From Candidatus Melainabacteria bacterium (GTDB taxonomy: Bacteria; Cyanobacteriota; Vampirovibrionia; Obscuribacterales; Obscuribacteraceae), in NCBI GenBank assembly GCA_016699165.1, contig CP064963.1, forward strand, positions 4,973,911 through 5,037,910: a stretch of DNA of 64,000 nt, written 5' to 3'. Under the pieces are notes generated by a model. It ran no database searches and was not told the origin of the DNA. It was given only the letters and a program-made list of their open reading frames with translations. How positions within the stretch are numbered: the stretch's first letter is position 1; each line of letters opens with the position of its first letter. Below, piece by piece: positions 34,463 through 44,500 of this stretch. A program made the translations under genes and the position numbers.

Positions 34463-37400
34463 ATGCGCAATAATCCTCTAGCGGCATCTCTTTATGAGCT
34501 TTTCCTGAACAGTCCTAAGTTTGCCCGCCTCATAACACGCGTCAATAGATCTAAAGAGGCGAAGGATAACGAGCTAAATATTTCTGGTTTGACAGACTCG
34601 GCTAAAACTTTGATTTTGTCGGTCATGCAGCACCAGGTCAAAAAGCCGCTTGTGATGATATGTCAGGATAATCACAGCGCAGCGCATTATCATCAAGAAT
34701 TTACCAATCTTTCGCGCTTTAAAGTGCTCTGGTATCCAGCCTCTGAAGTGTCGCCTTATGAGCAAGTGTTGAGCGGACCAGATAACGTGGCTGCCCAAAT
34801 GGAAGTGTTGCGCACACTTTCTGATATGAAAAATAATGAGCAAGGTGAGCCCTATGTAATTATTGTGGCTGCGCGTGCATTGATGCAGCGAGTGCTCGAT
34901 GCCGATACTTTGTCGCGCAATACAGTAAAGCTAAGAGTTGGAGAAAATATAAATACAGACAAGCTTGCCACTGACCTTGTAAAGCTTGGCTATAGTCGCG
35001 AAACTCTGGTTACACTGCGTGGCGAATTCAGTATCAGGGGCGATATCGTCGATATTTATCCAAGTTCGGGACCGCCTGTGCGGGTCGAATTATTTGGTGA
35101 CGAAGTTGAGTCGATTAGACTCTTTAATATAGACAATCAGCGCTCTTTTGAAGAGAACAAAGTGCTTGAGATTCCGCCACGCTGGTGGATTGTTCTAGAC
35201 GAGCACGAAGACTCGCGCACCAAGTTAGCAGAGCGCCTGCGCGAAGCAGCCAAAGCTGCCATCGCCAAGCTTGAGCCTAATCCCGGAGATACGCTGCGCT
35301 CAATTATGGATGGCGATTTAGAAGCCATCGAATCTGGTGCCTATCCAGAATCAATTGAGTATTACGCACCATATATATCTGACAAGTTTGCCACCTTAAT
35401 AGATTACTTGCCGAGCGATGCCATACTTGCCATCGACGAATATGATTCTATTGCCCAGAGTCTTTCTTCGTTTGAAGAAAAAATCGATCGAAATGTCCAT
35501 GAAGGTCTTGAGAACGGGCGTCTTTTACCCTTGCCTCGCAAATTGCATCTTGAGCAAAAAGATGTATTTGAGCAATTAAAACAATTCCAGAAAGCATATT
35601 TATCCAGTCTGCCAATTTTTGATCCAGAGCTTGCAGGCTCTGATGCTGCTCAAAAAATGGTGATTGATTTCAACTCGGTGCCGATTCAAAAATTCGGTAA
35701 CGACATGAGCAAAGTAATGACGCGGGTAAAAGAAGCTCGTGCTGCTGGAAAAGCAATAATTGTTTCGACCGACCAGCCACAGCGCTTGATGGGACTTTTG
35801 CGTGAGTGGGATTGTCTTGCCACTTATTTGCCCACATCAGACGATGCCACTCCTGTTCAAACAGATGTGCAAGATACAACTCAGCATGGAAAAGTTTTTG
35901 TCACTCGCAATGGCTTTATCCATGGCTTTTCGCTTGAAGAAGAAAACATAGTTAGTATCACCGATGGTGAAATGTTTGGTTTGAAGCGCAAACCAACAGT
36001 CTATCGAAAAAATGCTGTCGAGAAAAACGTCGAAAAATTTACTTCTGTCGCCGACCTTACTGTGGGCGATTATGTCGTTCATATTAAACAGGGCATCGGA
36101 CAATTTACCGGTATTCAACGTCTTACTGTAGACACTCAACAAAGAGAATATTTGACAGTCCAGTATTCGGGCGACGACAAATTATACGTGCCTGTAGACC
36201 AGATACACATGTTGTCGCGCTACAGAGGTGCAGGCGATAACGCGCCAAGACTGTCTAAATTAGGTGGCTCCGAGTGGGAGAACACTAAAAAGAAAGTCAA
36301 AAAATCGGTCCGTCGCATTGCCGAAGACCTGGTCAATTTGTATGCACTCAGAGCTAAACAAGTTGGTTTTCAAAGTTTGCCAGACACTCCATGGCAGTAC
36401 GAAATGGAAGAAGGATTCCCATTTGAAGAAACGCCAGATCAATGGCAAGCCATTATGGATGTCAAAAAAGATCTCGAATCAGATAAGCCGATGGACAGGC
36501 TCATTCTGGGAGATGTCGGGTTTGGTAAGACCGAAGTTGCAATTCGTGGCATTTTCAAAATGGTCATGTCAGGCAAGCAAGCCGCTGTGCTTGTTCCTAC
36601 TACTATTCTTGCTCAACAGCACTTCAATAATATAAGTGACAGATTTGCTGCTTATCCAATTAGAGTTGGCTTGCTCAATAGATTTAGAACGCCAAAAGAA
36701 CAACGCGAAGTTGTTCGTCGTCTAGGTACTGGCGAGTGCGATGTTGTTGTAGGCACTCACAGAATGCTGCAAAAAGACATGTCGTTTAAAGATCTAGGTT
36801 TGGTCGTAATCGACGAAGAGCATAGATTTGGTGTGGCGCACAAAGAGAAATTAAAACAATTGCGAGTAGCTGTAGATGTGCTTACAATGTCGGCTACGCC
36901 AATTCCAAGAACTTTGCACATGGCACTATCGGGAGTGCGCGACTTATCTAATATAAGTACGCCACCAAGCAATAGAAATCCGGTCAAAACATTTGTGGGC
37001 GAATACAAATTGCCTTTAGTCAGAACCGCTATATTGCACGAGTTAGAGCGTGGCGGTCAGATATATTTCGTCCATAATAGAGTCGAGTCTATCGAACAAG
37101 TAGCAATGGAATTAAAAGACCTGGTGCCAGAAGCACGCATAAGTATCGGTCATGGTCAAATGCCTGAGCACGTACTAGAAAACGTGATGCTTGCATTCAA
37201 CGCACATGAGTTCGATATTTTGGTATGCACCACTATTATCGAATCTGGTTTAGATATTCCAAACAGCAATACAATAATAATAGATGACGCAGACAAATTT
37301 GGTCTGGCTCAGCTTTATCAATTGCGTGGTCGTGTTGGCAGAAGCGATGTGCAAGCGTATTGTTATTGTCTTTATAAACCACAAAAAATTCTAAGCGATC

Positions 37401-38092
37401 AGGCTCAAAGCAGACTGAAAGCTGTTCGCGAATTCACATCGCTTGGATCTGGTTACATGATTGCAATGCGCGACATGGAAATTCGAGGCGTTGGAAACAT
37501 ACTTGGTGCCGAACAGCACGGGCACATGGTATCAGTCGGTTATGACTTATATTGCAAACTATTAGACGAATCAGTCTCTGAGCTTAAAGGTGCACCACGC
37601 TCGTCTACGCTTGATAGTCAGATTGATTTGAACGTTACAGCCTATCTGCCTGAAACTTATGTTCAAGACAATAGACAAAGACTAATCGAATATAAACGTC
37701 TTGCAGATGTTGTGACCATGCGCGAGTTGGAGCTTATTAACTCAGAGTGGCGCGATAGATTCGGCAAAGTTCCAGACGAAGCTCAACAGCTGATGGACGT
37801 AGTAAAACTGCGTATGCTTGCAAGCGATGCCAATATTTCAGCCATCAAGCCAGACTTCCAGGGCATTAGATTATCTGTCAGTTATCGTTTGCAACAGTGG
37901 CTACCAATTCAAAATAAATTGCCTAAACACTTGAGCCGATTAACCACTTACAAACCTGGTCAAGCAGGTGGACAGGGTGCTCAGCCTTCGGTAATTGTAA
38001 AGGTGGATGGACTATCGGCAGTTGAACAGTTAAACTTGCTAATTGAATTAATCTCTTCGATGCTGGCTTTTGGTGCTTCAAGAACAACATAA
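34463..38092 (+). CDS. mfd: Transcription-repair coupling factor Mfd
   Basis: About 1209 aa. The order is a UvrB-like N-terminal part, the RNA-polymerase-interacting domain (SVADLTVGDYVVHIKQGIGQF), and the RecG-like translocase with GDVGFGKTEVA (Walker A), DEEHRFGV (Walker B), SATPIPRTLH and QLRGRVGRS. The C-terminal TRCF domain ends the protein. Mfd removes RNA polymerase stalled at DNA damage and recruits UvrA. A TTG at 34439 would add eight residues, and no ribosome site decides between them. The stop overlaps the next start by one base (TAATG). Confidence 0.95.
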   Translation: MRNNPLAASLYELFLNSPKFARLITRVNRSKEAKDNELNISGLTDSAKTLILSVMQHQVKKPLVMICQDNHSAAHYHQEFTNLSRFKVLWYPASEVSPYEQVLSGPDNVAAQMEVLRTLSDMKNNEQGEPYVIIVAARALMQRVLDADTLSRNTVKLRVGENINTDKLATDLVKLGYSRETLVTLRGEFSIRGDIVDIYPSSGPPVRVELFGDEVESIRLFNIDNQRSFEENKVLEIPPRWWIVLDEHEDSRTKLAERLREAAKAAIAKLEPNPGDTLRSIMDGDLEAIESGAYPESIEYYAPYISDKFATLIDYLPSDAILAIDEYDSIAQSLSSFEEKIDRNVHEGLENGRLLPLPRKLHLEQKDVFEQLKQFQKAYLSSLPIFDPELAGSDAAQKMVIDFNSVPIQKFGNDMSKVMTRVKEARAAGKAIIVSTDQPQRLMGLLREWDCLATYLPTSDDATPVQTDVQDTTQHGKVFVTRNGFIHGFSLEEENIVSITDGEMFGLKRKPTVYRKNAVEKNVEKFTSVADLTVGDYVVHIKQGIGQFTGIQRLTVDTQQREYLTVQYSGDDKLYVPVDQIHMLSRYRGAGDNAPRLSKLGGSEWENTKKKVKKSVRRIAEDLVNLYALRAKQVGFQSLPDTPWQYEMEEGFPFEETPDQWQAIMDVKKDLESDKPMDRLILGDVGFGKTEVAIRGIFKMVMSGKQAAVLVPTTILAQQHFNNISDRFAAYPIRVGLLNRFRTPKEQREVVRRLGTGECDVVVGTHRMLQKDMSFKDLGLVVIDEEHRFGVAHKEKLKQLRVAVDVLTMSATPIPRTLHMALSGVRDLSNISTPPSNRNPVKTFVGEYKLPLVRTAILHELERGGQIYFVHNRVESIEQVAMELKDLVPEARISIGHGQMPEHVLENVMLAFNAHEFDILVCTTIIESGLDIPNSNTIIIDDADKFGLAQLYQLRGRVGRSDVQAYCYCLYKPQKILSDQAQSRLKAVREFTSLGSGYMIAMRDMEIRGVGNILGAEQHGHMVSVGYDLYCKLLDESVSELKGAPRSSTLDSQIDLNVTAYLPETYVQDNRQRLIEYKRLADVVTMRELELINSEWRDRFGKVPDEAQQLMDVVKLRMLASDANISAIKPDFQGIRLSVSYRLQQWLPIQNKLPKHLSRLTTYKPGQAGGQGAQPSVIVKVDGLSAVEQLNLLIELISSMLAFGASRTT

Positions 38093-39489
38093 TGCAAAAA
38101 AATATAATTACTAAATTGGCTGCTCTTACACTTGGTGTCATTTTTGCTTTCGCTGGTTGTGCCACCAAAAATACAGACAACGCCGACACCAAACTCGGTG
38201 CCACTAATAATGCTCAAAAATCGGCAGTTGATTTTTATTCTGGCAAAATTTCAAACCTGGAATTTAAATCCAGTCTGATTGAAAAAATACGCAAAGAAAA
38301 TCTTGGCGATCAAATAGTTATTTTTAAAATCGGCAACGAAAGCGTCAATGTAGGCGACTTTAAAAATTCATTCAAAGCAATGCAAGCACAAATGAAATTG
38401 TTGCTCAATCAAACTCCAGGCATGGAGCAACGAATGGTTGAGCAAGCCAAACAACTTAATATCAGTTTGACACCAGACGAACAATCTAAGCTTATAGCCA
38501 TGGCTCACCAGCGTGGTGGAGCCAGTTTAGATAAAACACTCAAAGATCAAAATATTTCAGTTGCCGATTTCGATAAGCAAGTTTTGCAAATGGGACTGGC
38601 TATAAAAGTGATAACTTCGACCGTCGAGCAATCTTGTTTAAATCAACTAATAACTAAGTGTCTTTTGATAGATGGCGCTTATCAGGCTGGTCTTGCTAAG
38701 GCTGCCTATAGTAATTATGTCGATTACAAAGGCTCAGCTGAGTATAAAGAAATCTTGAAAGTGACCGACATCACTCCCACTCAATTGCAAGAGCAAATCA
38801 TCAAAGAAGGTCTTGCCGAAGCGATGCAAGATCGAATTTTATCCGATGTTCGCATCTCGAACAAAGATGTATTCGACTTTTATGTCCAGGAAAAAGACAG
38901 ATTCAAAAGCGAAGGATTAGTTCATTGGGCTCAAATATTTTTTGCTTCGCCCAAAGCTGAATTGAAGCGTAATCCCAGTATGATCGCTTATATAAAGACC
39001 GCCGATCCCAAAATGACTGATGCAGATATTGCAAAGCGATTAGAAGATGGCGAAGTGATTCAGCGCAAAAAAGCTCTATACGATTTACGTAAAGCTCTGA
39101 CCGGTTCTGATTTTGCCAAACTGGCAAACGAAGACACAGATGACCGCGAAGCCAAGCAAGCTAAGTCTGGCGGTGACATGGGTTATATGTCTCAAAGCGA
39201 GCTTGAATCGAACGAAGTGTTTGCGCCAATTTCAAAAGCGCTTAAAGCGATGCAGCCAAATCAAATTTATCCGCAATTAATTGAAACGCCTTACGGTTGG
39301 CATGTAATCAAATTGATTAATAGACCAAAAGACGTCGTTCCATTTTCTGAAATCAAAGATGGACTGAAAGCTTCGCTCATTGCAAAAAGCAAAGAGGCAA
39401 TAATCAAGCAGTGGATTGCCAAACAGCAAGAAGTAAAGAGTCTGGACGTAGCAAAAGAATTCTCTGACTGTCTCTCCTTTTCTGGTTGA
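38092..39489 (+). CDS. PpiC/SurA-type peptidyl-prolyl isomerase lipoprotein
   Basis: 465 aa. A signal sequence ends in the lipobox FAGC (Cys at about residue 22), so this is an Lgt substrate held in a membrane on the outer side. A helical chaperone-like part follows, and near residues 290-435 a parvulin rotamase domain (EGLVHWAQIFFASP, SGGDMGYMSQSELE, TPYGWHVIKLINRP). It is expected to help fold exported proteins, as SurA or PrsA do. It overlaps mfd by one base. Confidence 0.82.
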   Translation: MQKNIITKLAALTLGVIFAFAGCATKNTDNADTKLGATNNAQKSAVDFYSGKISNLEFKSSLIEKIRKENLGDQIVIFKIGNESVNVGDFKNSFKAMQAQMKLLLNQTPGMEQRMVEQAKQLNISLTPDEQSKLIAMAHQRGGASLDKTLKDQNISVADFDKQVLQMGLAIKVITSTVEQSCLNQLITKCLLIDGAYQAGLAKAAYSNYVDYKGSAEYKEILKVTDITPTQLQEQIIKEGLAEAMQDRILSDVRISNKDVFDFYVQEKDRFKSEGLVHWAQIFFASPKAELKRNPSMIAYIKTADPKMTDADIAKRLEDGEVIQRKKALYDLRKALTGSDFAKLANEDTDDREAKQAKSGGDMGYMSQSELESNEVFAPISKALKAMQPNQIYPQLIETPYGWHVIKLINRPKDVVPFSEIKDGLKASLIAKSKEAIIKQWIAKQQEVKSLDVAKEFSDCLSFSG

Positions 39490-39539
39490 TAATCTGGCAT
39501 AATGTGCCATGCATCCAAAGTTAATTGAGGATATCAAGA

Positions 39540-40412
39540 ATGTTGTCTAAGTCGGGTTTGTTCGTTTTAAGTTTGTCCTGTGCTTCTTTGCTCCTGTCGG
39601 TCAATTCAGCCGAAGCAAAAAAAACAGAAAAAACGACCGTCAAAGTTACTAAGGAAAAAGTAGAAGTAAAGAAGACTGCTTCCAAAGTAAACGCCGGAGC
39701 CTACGAAGCGAATAGAGAGGGCACCAAACTTGGTATGTACGAGCACCCTCACCAAGCGCTTGAGAAGTTCAACGAAGCTATCAAGCTCGACGCGAACTAC
39801 GCTCTAGCTTATGCCAACCGTGGCAACACCCTCATGTTGCTTGGCAAAACTAGCGAAGCACTAAAAGACCTCGACAAAGCTATTGCTCTCGATTCCAATC
39901 TGGCAGTGGCTTACGCTAATCGCTCATGGGCATATAACGTGATGCGCAACTACAAAGCGGCAGTTGCTGACTGCGACAAAGCAATCAAGCTCAACTCAAA
40001 ACTGGTTCTTGCTTACACTAACCGCGCTCACGCCCACAACAAATTGGGCAACCATCAAGCCGCACTTGCAGATTGCAATCTAGCCATCAAAACCAATCCT
40101 GAATTTGCACCAGCTTACGTCAACCGCTCGCACACAAATATCGGACTGAAAGATTACAAAGCAGCTATTCAAGACGCTAATAAAGCAATCGAATTGAATC
40201 CAGGTTCCGCTAAAGCTTATCTCAACCGTGGTCACGCACTTCGTCACCTTGGCGAACTCGATGAGTCTATGGCTGATTTCGACAAAGCCATTGCTCTCAA
40301 CAAGACTCTAGGCGCTGCTTACTTCAATCGCTCTGAGACATTGCAAGCTAAGTCAGACAAAGACATGGAAACAGCCAGAAAGCTCGGCTTCAGGACTACT
40401 GACGACAAATAG
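39540..40412 (+). CDS. Secreted TPR protein
   Basis: 290 aa from the ATG at 39540 (GAGGA eight bases upstream). A signal peptide ends in NSAEA (about residue 27). It is followed by a Lys-rich linker and about six regular TPRs with the Asn-Arg motif of the TPR_11 type (ALAYANRGNTLMLLGKTSEA, LVLAYTNRAHAHNKLGNHQA). The gene lies between the PpiC-like lipoprotein and the DUF4184 fusion on the plus strand, with seven bases to the next gene. Role unknown. Confidence 0.7.
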   Translation: MLSKSGLFVLSLSCASLLLSVNSAEAKKTEKTTVKVTKEKVEVKKTASKVNAGAYEANREGTKLGMYEHPHQALEKFNEAIKLDANYALAYANRGNTLMLLGKTSEALKDLDKAIALDSNLAVAYANRSWAYNVMRNYKAAVADCDKAIKLNSKLVLAYTNRAHAHNKLGNHQAALADCNLAIKTNPEFAPAYVNRSHTNIGLKDYKAAIQDANKAIELNPGSAKAYLNRGHALRHLGELDESMADFDKAIALNKTLGAAYFNRSETLQAKSDKDMETARKLGFRTTDDK

Positions 40413-40418
40413 AGTTCG

Positions 40419-42098
40419 TTGCCTTTTACATTAGCCCATCCAGCAGCCGTTTTACCTTTCAGGCGGCTGTGTCCAGATAAACTCAACTTTGCTGCACTCG
40501 TGTTGGGCAGCATAAGTCCTGATTTCTTTTATTTTTTGAACTTCTGGAATGTTGGCGCGTATGGGCACACTTTGCCTGGCTCAGTTTTAATTAGTCTTCC
40601 TGTTTGTTTGATATCGTATCTGGTGTTGCGCTTTTATAGCGTACCAATTGCTGAACTGTTGTTCGAGCCATTCGACAAAGCGCTAATTAATGGCTTTGCT
40701 CAGAAATCTAGCTTTCTTGCGCTTGTGTTGTCTTTCTTAATTGGAATCTGGACTCATATCATTTGGGACAGTTTTACTCATGCTCATGGTTTTTTTGTAG
40801 ATCGAATTCCACTCTTGCAAAGCTCTATAGGCTATTTCAATGGGCATGGAATCATGACCTATTCTATTTTTCAATACATAGGCTCTGCCATTGGATTATT
40901 GATACTGGCTATCTGGTATCAAAAACGTCTGAGTAAAGAGCTAAACGAATCTATAAAAATAACCTGGCGCAAATCAATACGCTGGATTGCGTTTATCATT
41001 CTTGCATTAGTTGCCATCACAATCGAAGTGCTGCCTGAGCTTACCAACGCTCCCACTCTCGATATAGCGACACTTAAAAATATTGGCGTCTATAGTCTTT
41101 TTCACTTCTTGCGAGACTTTACGATTTTAATTGCACTAGTTGTGGTGGGACGGAAAATGCGTGCATCACTCTGGAACAAGAGTTTGATATTACTTACTAT
41201 CATTGTAGGTGGTGCCTCGGTGCTCGGCTTCTTCGGCGAAGCAAATGATATTTTTGAACTTCTAAGTCATTTGCGTTTTCTTCATTTTATAGGTTTGCTA
41301 TTTTTAGCAATAATGCTCATTTCCTGCCGCAATAGAATGTGGACTGCTATATCTCTTGTGTTTTGTTTCTTGAACGCAGCCGCCATAGCGCCGCTCTATA
41401 TGCCTGTTTCCAGAGGGGACCATGCAAAGAAAATGTCTGTCCTGCAAATGAACTTGTGGGGTGGCAAGAATCGCAATTACAAAGAAGTGTTTGATGCGAT
41501 AGAAAAATCAGATGCCGATGTTGTAGGAGTGTCAGAAGTAACTCAAACATGGGAGCAAAAGCTAGTCCAAGAACTCAAAGAAAAGTATCCGTATTATGTT
41601 ACTCATAATTCAGTGCTGGAGCCGCGATACGGCGGTGTCGCTCTGTTTAGCAAATACAAGCTCGATAACCAAAAGACTATTCAGTTTCCATCGAGTATGC
41701 GCACTCGAATCGAAGGAGATATAAATTTTCCTGAGCAAAAAACGCATATCGTATTATGTCATCCAAAAGTGCCAAAGCCAGGCACCACTTTTCGCAACGA
41801 CGAACTTGACACTATAGCCGAATCCATTAGTTCGCAATCACTGCCATGTATTTTAATAGGTGATCTTAACTGCACGCCCTTTTCGCCCTATTTCGACAAG
41901 TTGCTTTCTAAAAGCGGATTGCAAGATTCAGAGCGCGGTTATGGTATCCAACCAACATGGTCTTTGCATTGGCCAATGCCACTATTTCCAATCGATCACT
42001 TGTTACATGCAAGTGAATTTATAACTACAAATAGACAATTGTTGAAGCCTGTGGGCTCAGATCATTCGCCACTATTAGTCGAGCTATCTTATGAATAG
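40419..42098 (+). CDS. DUF4184 membrane domain fused to an endonuclease/exonuclease/phosphatase domain
   Basis: 559 aa starting at TTG, since the conserved DUF4184 opening MPFTLAHPAAVLPF begins exactly there. The first ~310 residues are a polytopic DUF4184 domain with ISPDFFYF and the histidines of HIIWDSFTHAHGF. A soluble domain of the EEP superfamily follows: LQMNLWGGKN, DADVVGVSEV, HIVLCHPKVP, GDLNCTPFS, and VGSDHSPLLVE as the final His-containing motif. EEP enzymes cut phosphodiesters in nucleic acids, inositol phosphates or lipids. Each part is known separately. The fusion in one chain suggests a membrane-associated phosphodiesterase, perhaps acting on lipids. It overlaps thpR by eight bases. 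Confidence 0.8.
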   Translation: MPFTLAHPAAVLPFRRLCPDKLNFAALVLGSISPDFFYFLNFWNVGAYGHTLPGSVLISLPVCLISYLVLRFYSVPIAELLFEPFDKALINGFAQKSSFLALVLSFLIGIWTHIIWDSFTHAHGFFVDRIPLLQSSIGYFNGHGIMTYSIFQYIGSAIGLLILAIWYQKRLSKELNESIKITWRKSIRWIAFIILALVAITIEVLPELTNAPTLDIATLKNIGVYSLFHFLRDFTILIALVVVGRKMRASLWNKSLILLTIIVGGASVLGFFGEANDIFELLSHLRFLHFIGLLFLAIMLISCRNRMWTAISLVFCFLNAAAIAPLYMPVSRGDHAKKMSVLQMNLWGGKNRNYKEVFDAIEKSDADVVGVSEVTQTWEQKLVQELKEKYPYYVTHNSVLEPRYGGVALFSKYKLDNQKTIQFPSSMRTRIEGDINFPEQKTHIVLCHPKVPKPGTTFRNDELDTIAESISSQSLPCILIGDLNCTPFSPYFDKLLSKSGLQDSERGYGIQPTWSLHWPMPLFPIDHLLHASEFITTNRQLLKPVGSDHSPLLVELSYE

Positions 42099-42618
42099 AT
42101 TGTTTATCGCCACATTTTTAAATGAATCAGAGAAAGATTTATTAGCGTCTCTTTTAGGTTCGAGCAAATCTTTTATAAGTTCTGACAAATGGCATTTAAC
42201 CTGGATGTTTCTAGGCGATTGCAAGAAAGAACTTGAACCTGAGATTTTGCAGATACTGGAAGAAACGGCTACAAATTGTAAATCTCAAAAAATTACTTAC
42301 GACAAATTTTCAATTTGGCCATCAAGTAATCGACCAAGAGTTGGAGTGCTCGAATCATCAGCGCCACCATCTGAGTTTGTCGCATCAGTAGAGCAAATGC
42401 AAAAGAAATTGGCGCCATTGCTTACAAGTCCAGGTGAGCAACACGGACATTTTAAGCCGCATATTACTATCGCTCGATTTAAAAATCAATCGATCGACCA
42501 GACTCAGTTCAATACAGAATCTCTACCTTTGATTCAAAATGTAAGCGAGGTCGCGCTTGTAATGAGCGATTTTAAGTCATACAAAGTAATCGAAAAATTT
42601 TCATTGAGGCAAGAATAG
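42091..42618 (+). CDS. thpR: RNA 2',3'-cyclic phosphodiesterase (2H family)
   Basis: 175 aa, normal for the family. The two HxT/S-type motifs are WHLTWMFLG (about residues 32-40) and PHITIARF (about 124-131). It belongs to the LigT/ThpR group that opens 2',3'-cyclic phosphates, although the in vivo substrate is rarely known. The start lies inside the end of the DUF4184-EEP gene, so both phosphodiesterases are probably translated together. Confidence 0.85.
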   Translation: MNRLFIATFLNESEKDLLASLLGSSKSFISSDKWHLTWMFLGDCKKELEPEILQILEETATNCKSQKITYDKFSIWPSSNRPRVGVLESSAPPSEFVASVEQMQKKLAPLLTSPGEQHGHFKPHITIARFKNQSIDQTQFNTESLPLIQNVSEVALVMSDFKSYKVIEKFSLRQE

Positions 42619-42682
42619 TATTCTAGACATCGACTGGGGAAGAACAGCAATTATATTAGGCACTGCTTTTGGTGCCACACTC

Positions 42683-43375
42683 TTGAGTTCGATGTCTGGA
42701 ACTGGCTCAAGTATGATCTCAACTCCAGTCTGGCTCATGCTTGGATTTCCATTGCCTGTAGCAATTGCATCTAACGATGTAAATGGTGCCCTATGGACCA
42801 CGATTGCAGCGCGCAATTATCTGCGTGGACACAAAATAGACTGGCGTCTCGTGGCCTGTTTTGTTGCATTTGGGCTAATCGGTGCATATGGCGGAGCAAT
42901 GGTGATCATGCATTGTCGCCCCCAGAACATAGAGCGCATCATCGGATGCATTATTCTTTGCGTCGTGGTTCTGTCCTTCGTTCATCGCAAGTTTGGAGTA
43001 GAAGAAAGCGCACCGAAGTGGAATCGAGTCTGCACCGGTTTGTTGGGACTGCCGCTGGGCTTTTACGAGGCATTCTTTGGCGCAGGCAACGGCATTTTTA
43101 CATCGTCTGCCATAGCCGCCACGCGCGGGCTTAGAATTCTGGAATCACTGGGCTATTACTATATTGTAAGTTGTGTCTGGTGTATTTTCGCTGCCGCAGT
43201 CTACATTTCAAATGGAAACTGGGATCTGAAATTGATGATTCCATCCACCATTGGCTCTTTCACTGGTGCTGCCATCGGCTCGCGCATCGGGCGTAAGCAA
43301 GGGGTGGGATTTGTTAAAACAGTTTCGATTATAGTGGGTTCGGTTTTAGGCATAAAAATGATTTTGGGTCTCTAA
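42683..43375 (+). CDS. TauE/SafE-type membrane permease
   Basis: At least 230 aa with about seven membrane helices, and the internal repeat GATLLSSMSGTGSSMISTPVW and GFYEAFFGAGNGIFTSSA that marks TauE/SafE transporters of sulphite, sulphoacetate or similar anions. The TTG at 42683 would cut the first helix in half. The frame is open from 42608 and reads SILDIDWGRTAIILGTAFG upstream, yet contains no ATG, GTG or TTG before 42683. A GAGG at 42606-42609 stands ten bases before an ATT (42620), so a non-standard start there would restore a complete first helix. Confidence 0.75.
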   Translation: MSSMSGTGSSMISTPVWLMLGFPLPVAIASNDVNGALWTTIAARNYLRGHKIDWRLVACFVAFGLIGAYGGAMVIMHCRPQNIERIIGCIILCVVVLSFVHRKFGVEESAPKWNRVCTGLLGLPLGFYEAFFGAGNGIFTSSAIAATRGLRILESLGYYYIVSCVWCIFAAAVYISNGNWDLKLMIPSTIGSFTGAAIGSRIGRKQGVGFVKTVSIIVGSVLGIKMILGL

Positions 43376-43423
43376 ATTTTCAAGCTGGCAAGTATAAGTA
43401 TCAAAGACCATGAGGACAATAAA

Positions 43424-44479
43424 TTGAAACGGGCTACAGGCAAGGAAATTCTCAGTCTAGCAGCGCTAACAAGTCTGCTAATCGGTTTGAGTTTGCCCGC
43501 ATTCAGTTATATCGAGAATTACACGCCAATCTCGCCCAAAGACAAAGCAAAGAAATTCAAGCTCAAAACAGTCGTGTCTGAAAATCTAAAGAAAGACGCT
43601 GTACTTCCTATTGGTCCTGGCAAGATGCACCTTGCTGACTCAAAGGCTGGGGAGCCGCAATTAATTATCGAAGGCAAAGACAAGTCAGGCAAAGCGTGGC
43701 GCTTTCAAAAACCATATGCCGGACTTGGTACCACTTTTATGGTGGGTGACTTAGATAAAAACGGCAATGACGATATGGTCTTAATGCAAGCTACGGGCGG
43801 TTGCGGATTGGCACCTATGAATTGCATGACTATTTTGACTTTTGATAGAGACAAAAAGCCTTTTGTTTTTGAGTTCTTTGGTTATTTCAATTGGGACGAT
43901 GTAGCAAATGATGAAAAGCCCAAGAAGGCTAATTGTTATTGCGAAGACATAGTTGATTTAAATGGAGATGGTAAAGCCGAGATTATTCTGACTGAATTGT
44001 CTTCGTCTGAAAATAAAGGCAAGTATCATTCATTCTGGACAACATCTATGTACACGTGCAAAGACGCTGGCTGGCAGCGCCTTGCTACTTACAATAATCA
44101 GAAATTGCCAATGCAAGTTCGCTACACTTCAAAGCCTAATCTAAAAGTCCTGACCAATCCTCCATTGAATATTACTCCCTTTCATGATTTGTCGAGCTAT
44201 CCAGAAAATAAATGGAAAAGCGGAGTTTTAAATTTATACAAACGCGGCGGCGACAATCTGCTCATGCAAATGACACTGGACGGAAAGAAACGCACTACTG
44301 CAACCGGCAATGGTGGCGTCTATCTTTTAGATGATAGAGGTGCTACTTCTGAAGTTATTAGCTTGGATAGCCCTAAATTTGATGATGTTTTAGAAGAGCT
44401 AGCTAAAGCCAAAACTAAAATCAATTATTTGCCGTCTAGTGTTCCAGGAGAAATGCCACCATACATGTGGGCGAAGTAA
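43424..44479 (+). CDS. Secreted VCBS/FG-GAP-like protein
   Basis: 351 aa from a TTG with GAGGA about eight bases upstream. A signal peptide ends near PAFS (about residue 26). Two calcium-loop-like segments, DLDKNGNDDMVLMQ (about 104-117) and DLNGDGKAEIILTE (about 181-194), have the spacing of VCBS/FG-GAP repeats. Two cysteine clusters (GGCGLAPMNC, NCYCE) suggest disulphides. Such proteins often have beta-propeller folds that bind ligands outside the cell. It ends shortly before the 20-bp repeat array. Confidence 0.6.
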   Translation: MKRATGKEILSLAALTSLLIGLSLPAFSYIENYTPISPKDKAKKFKLKTVVSENLKKDAVLPIGPGKMHLADSKAGEPQLIIEGKDKSGKAWRFQKPYAGLGTTFMVGDLDKNGNDDMVLMQATGGCGLAPMNCMTILTFDRDKKPFVFEFFGYFNWDDVANDEKPKKANCYCEDIVDLNGDGKAEIILTELSSSENKGKYHSFWTTSMYTCKDAGWQRLATYNNQKLPMQVRYTSKPNLKVLTNPPLNITPFHDLSSYPENKWKSGVLNLYKRGGDNLLMQMTLDGKKRTTATGNGGVYLLDDRGATSEVISLDSPKFDDVLEELAKAKTKINYLPSSVPGEMPPYMWAK

Positions 44480-44500
44480 ATTGTGAACAGTATAAATAAT

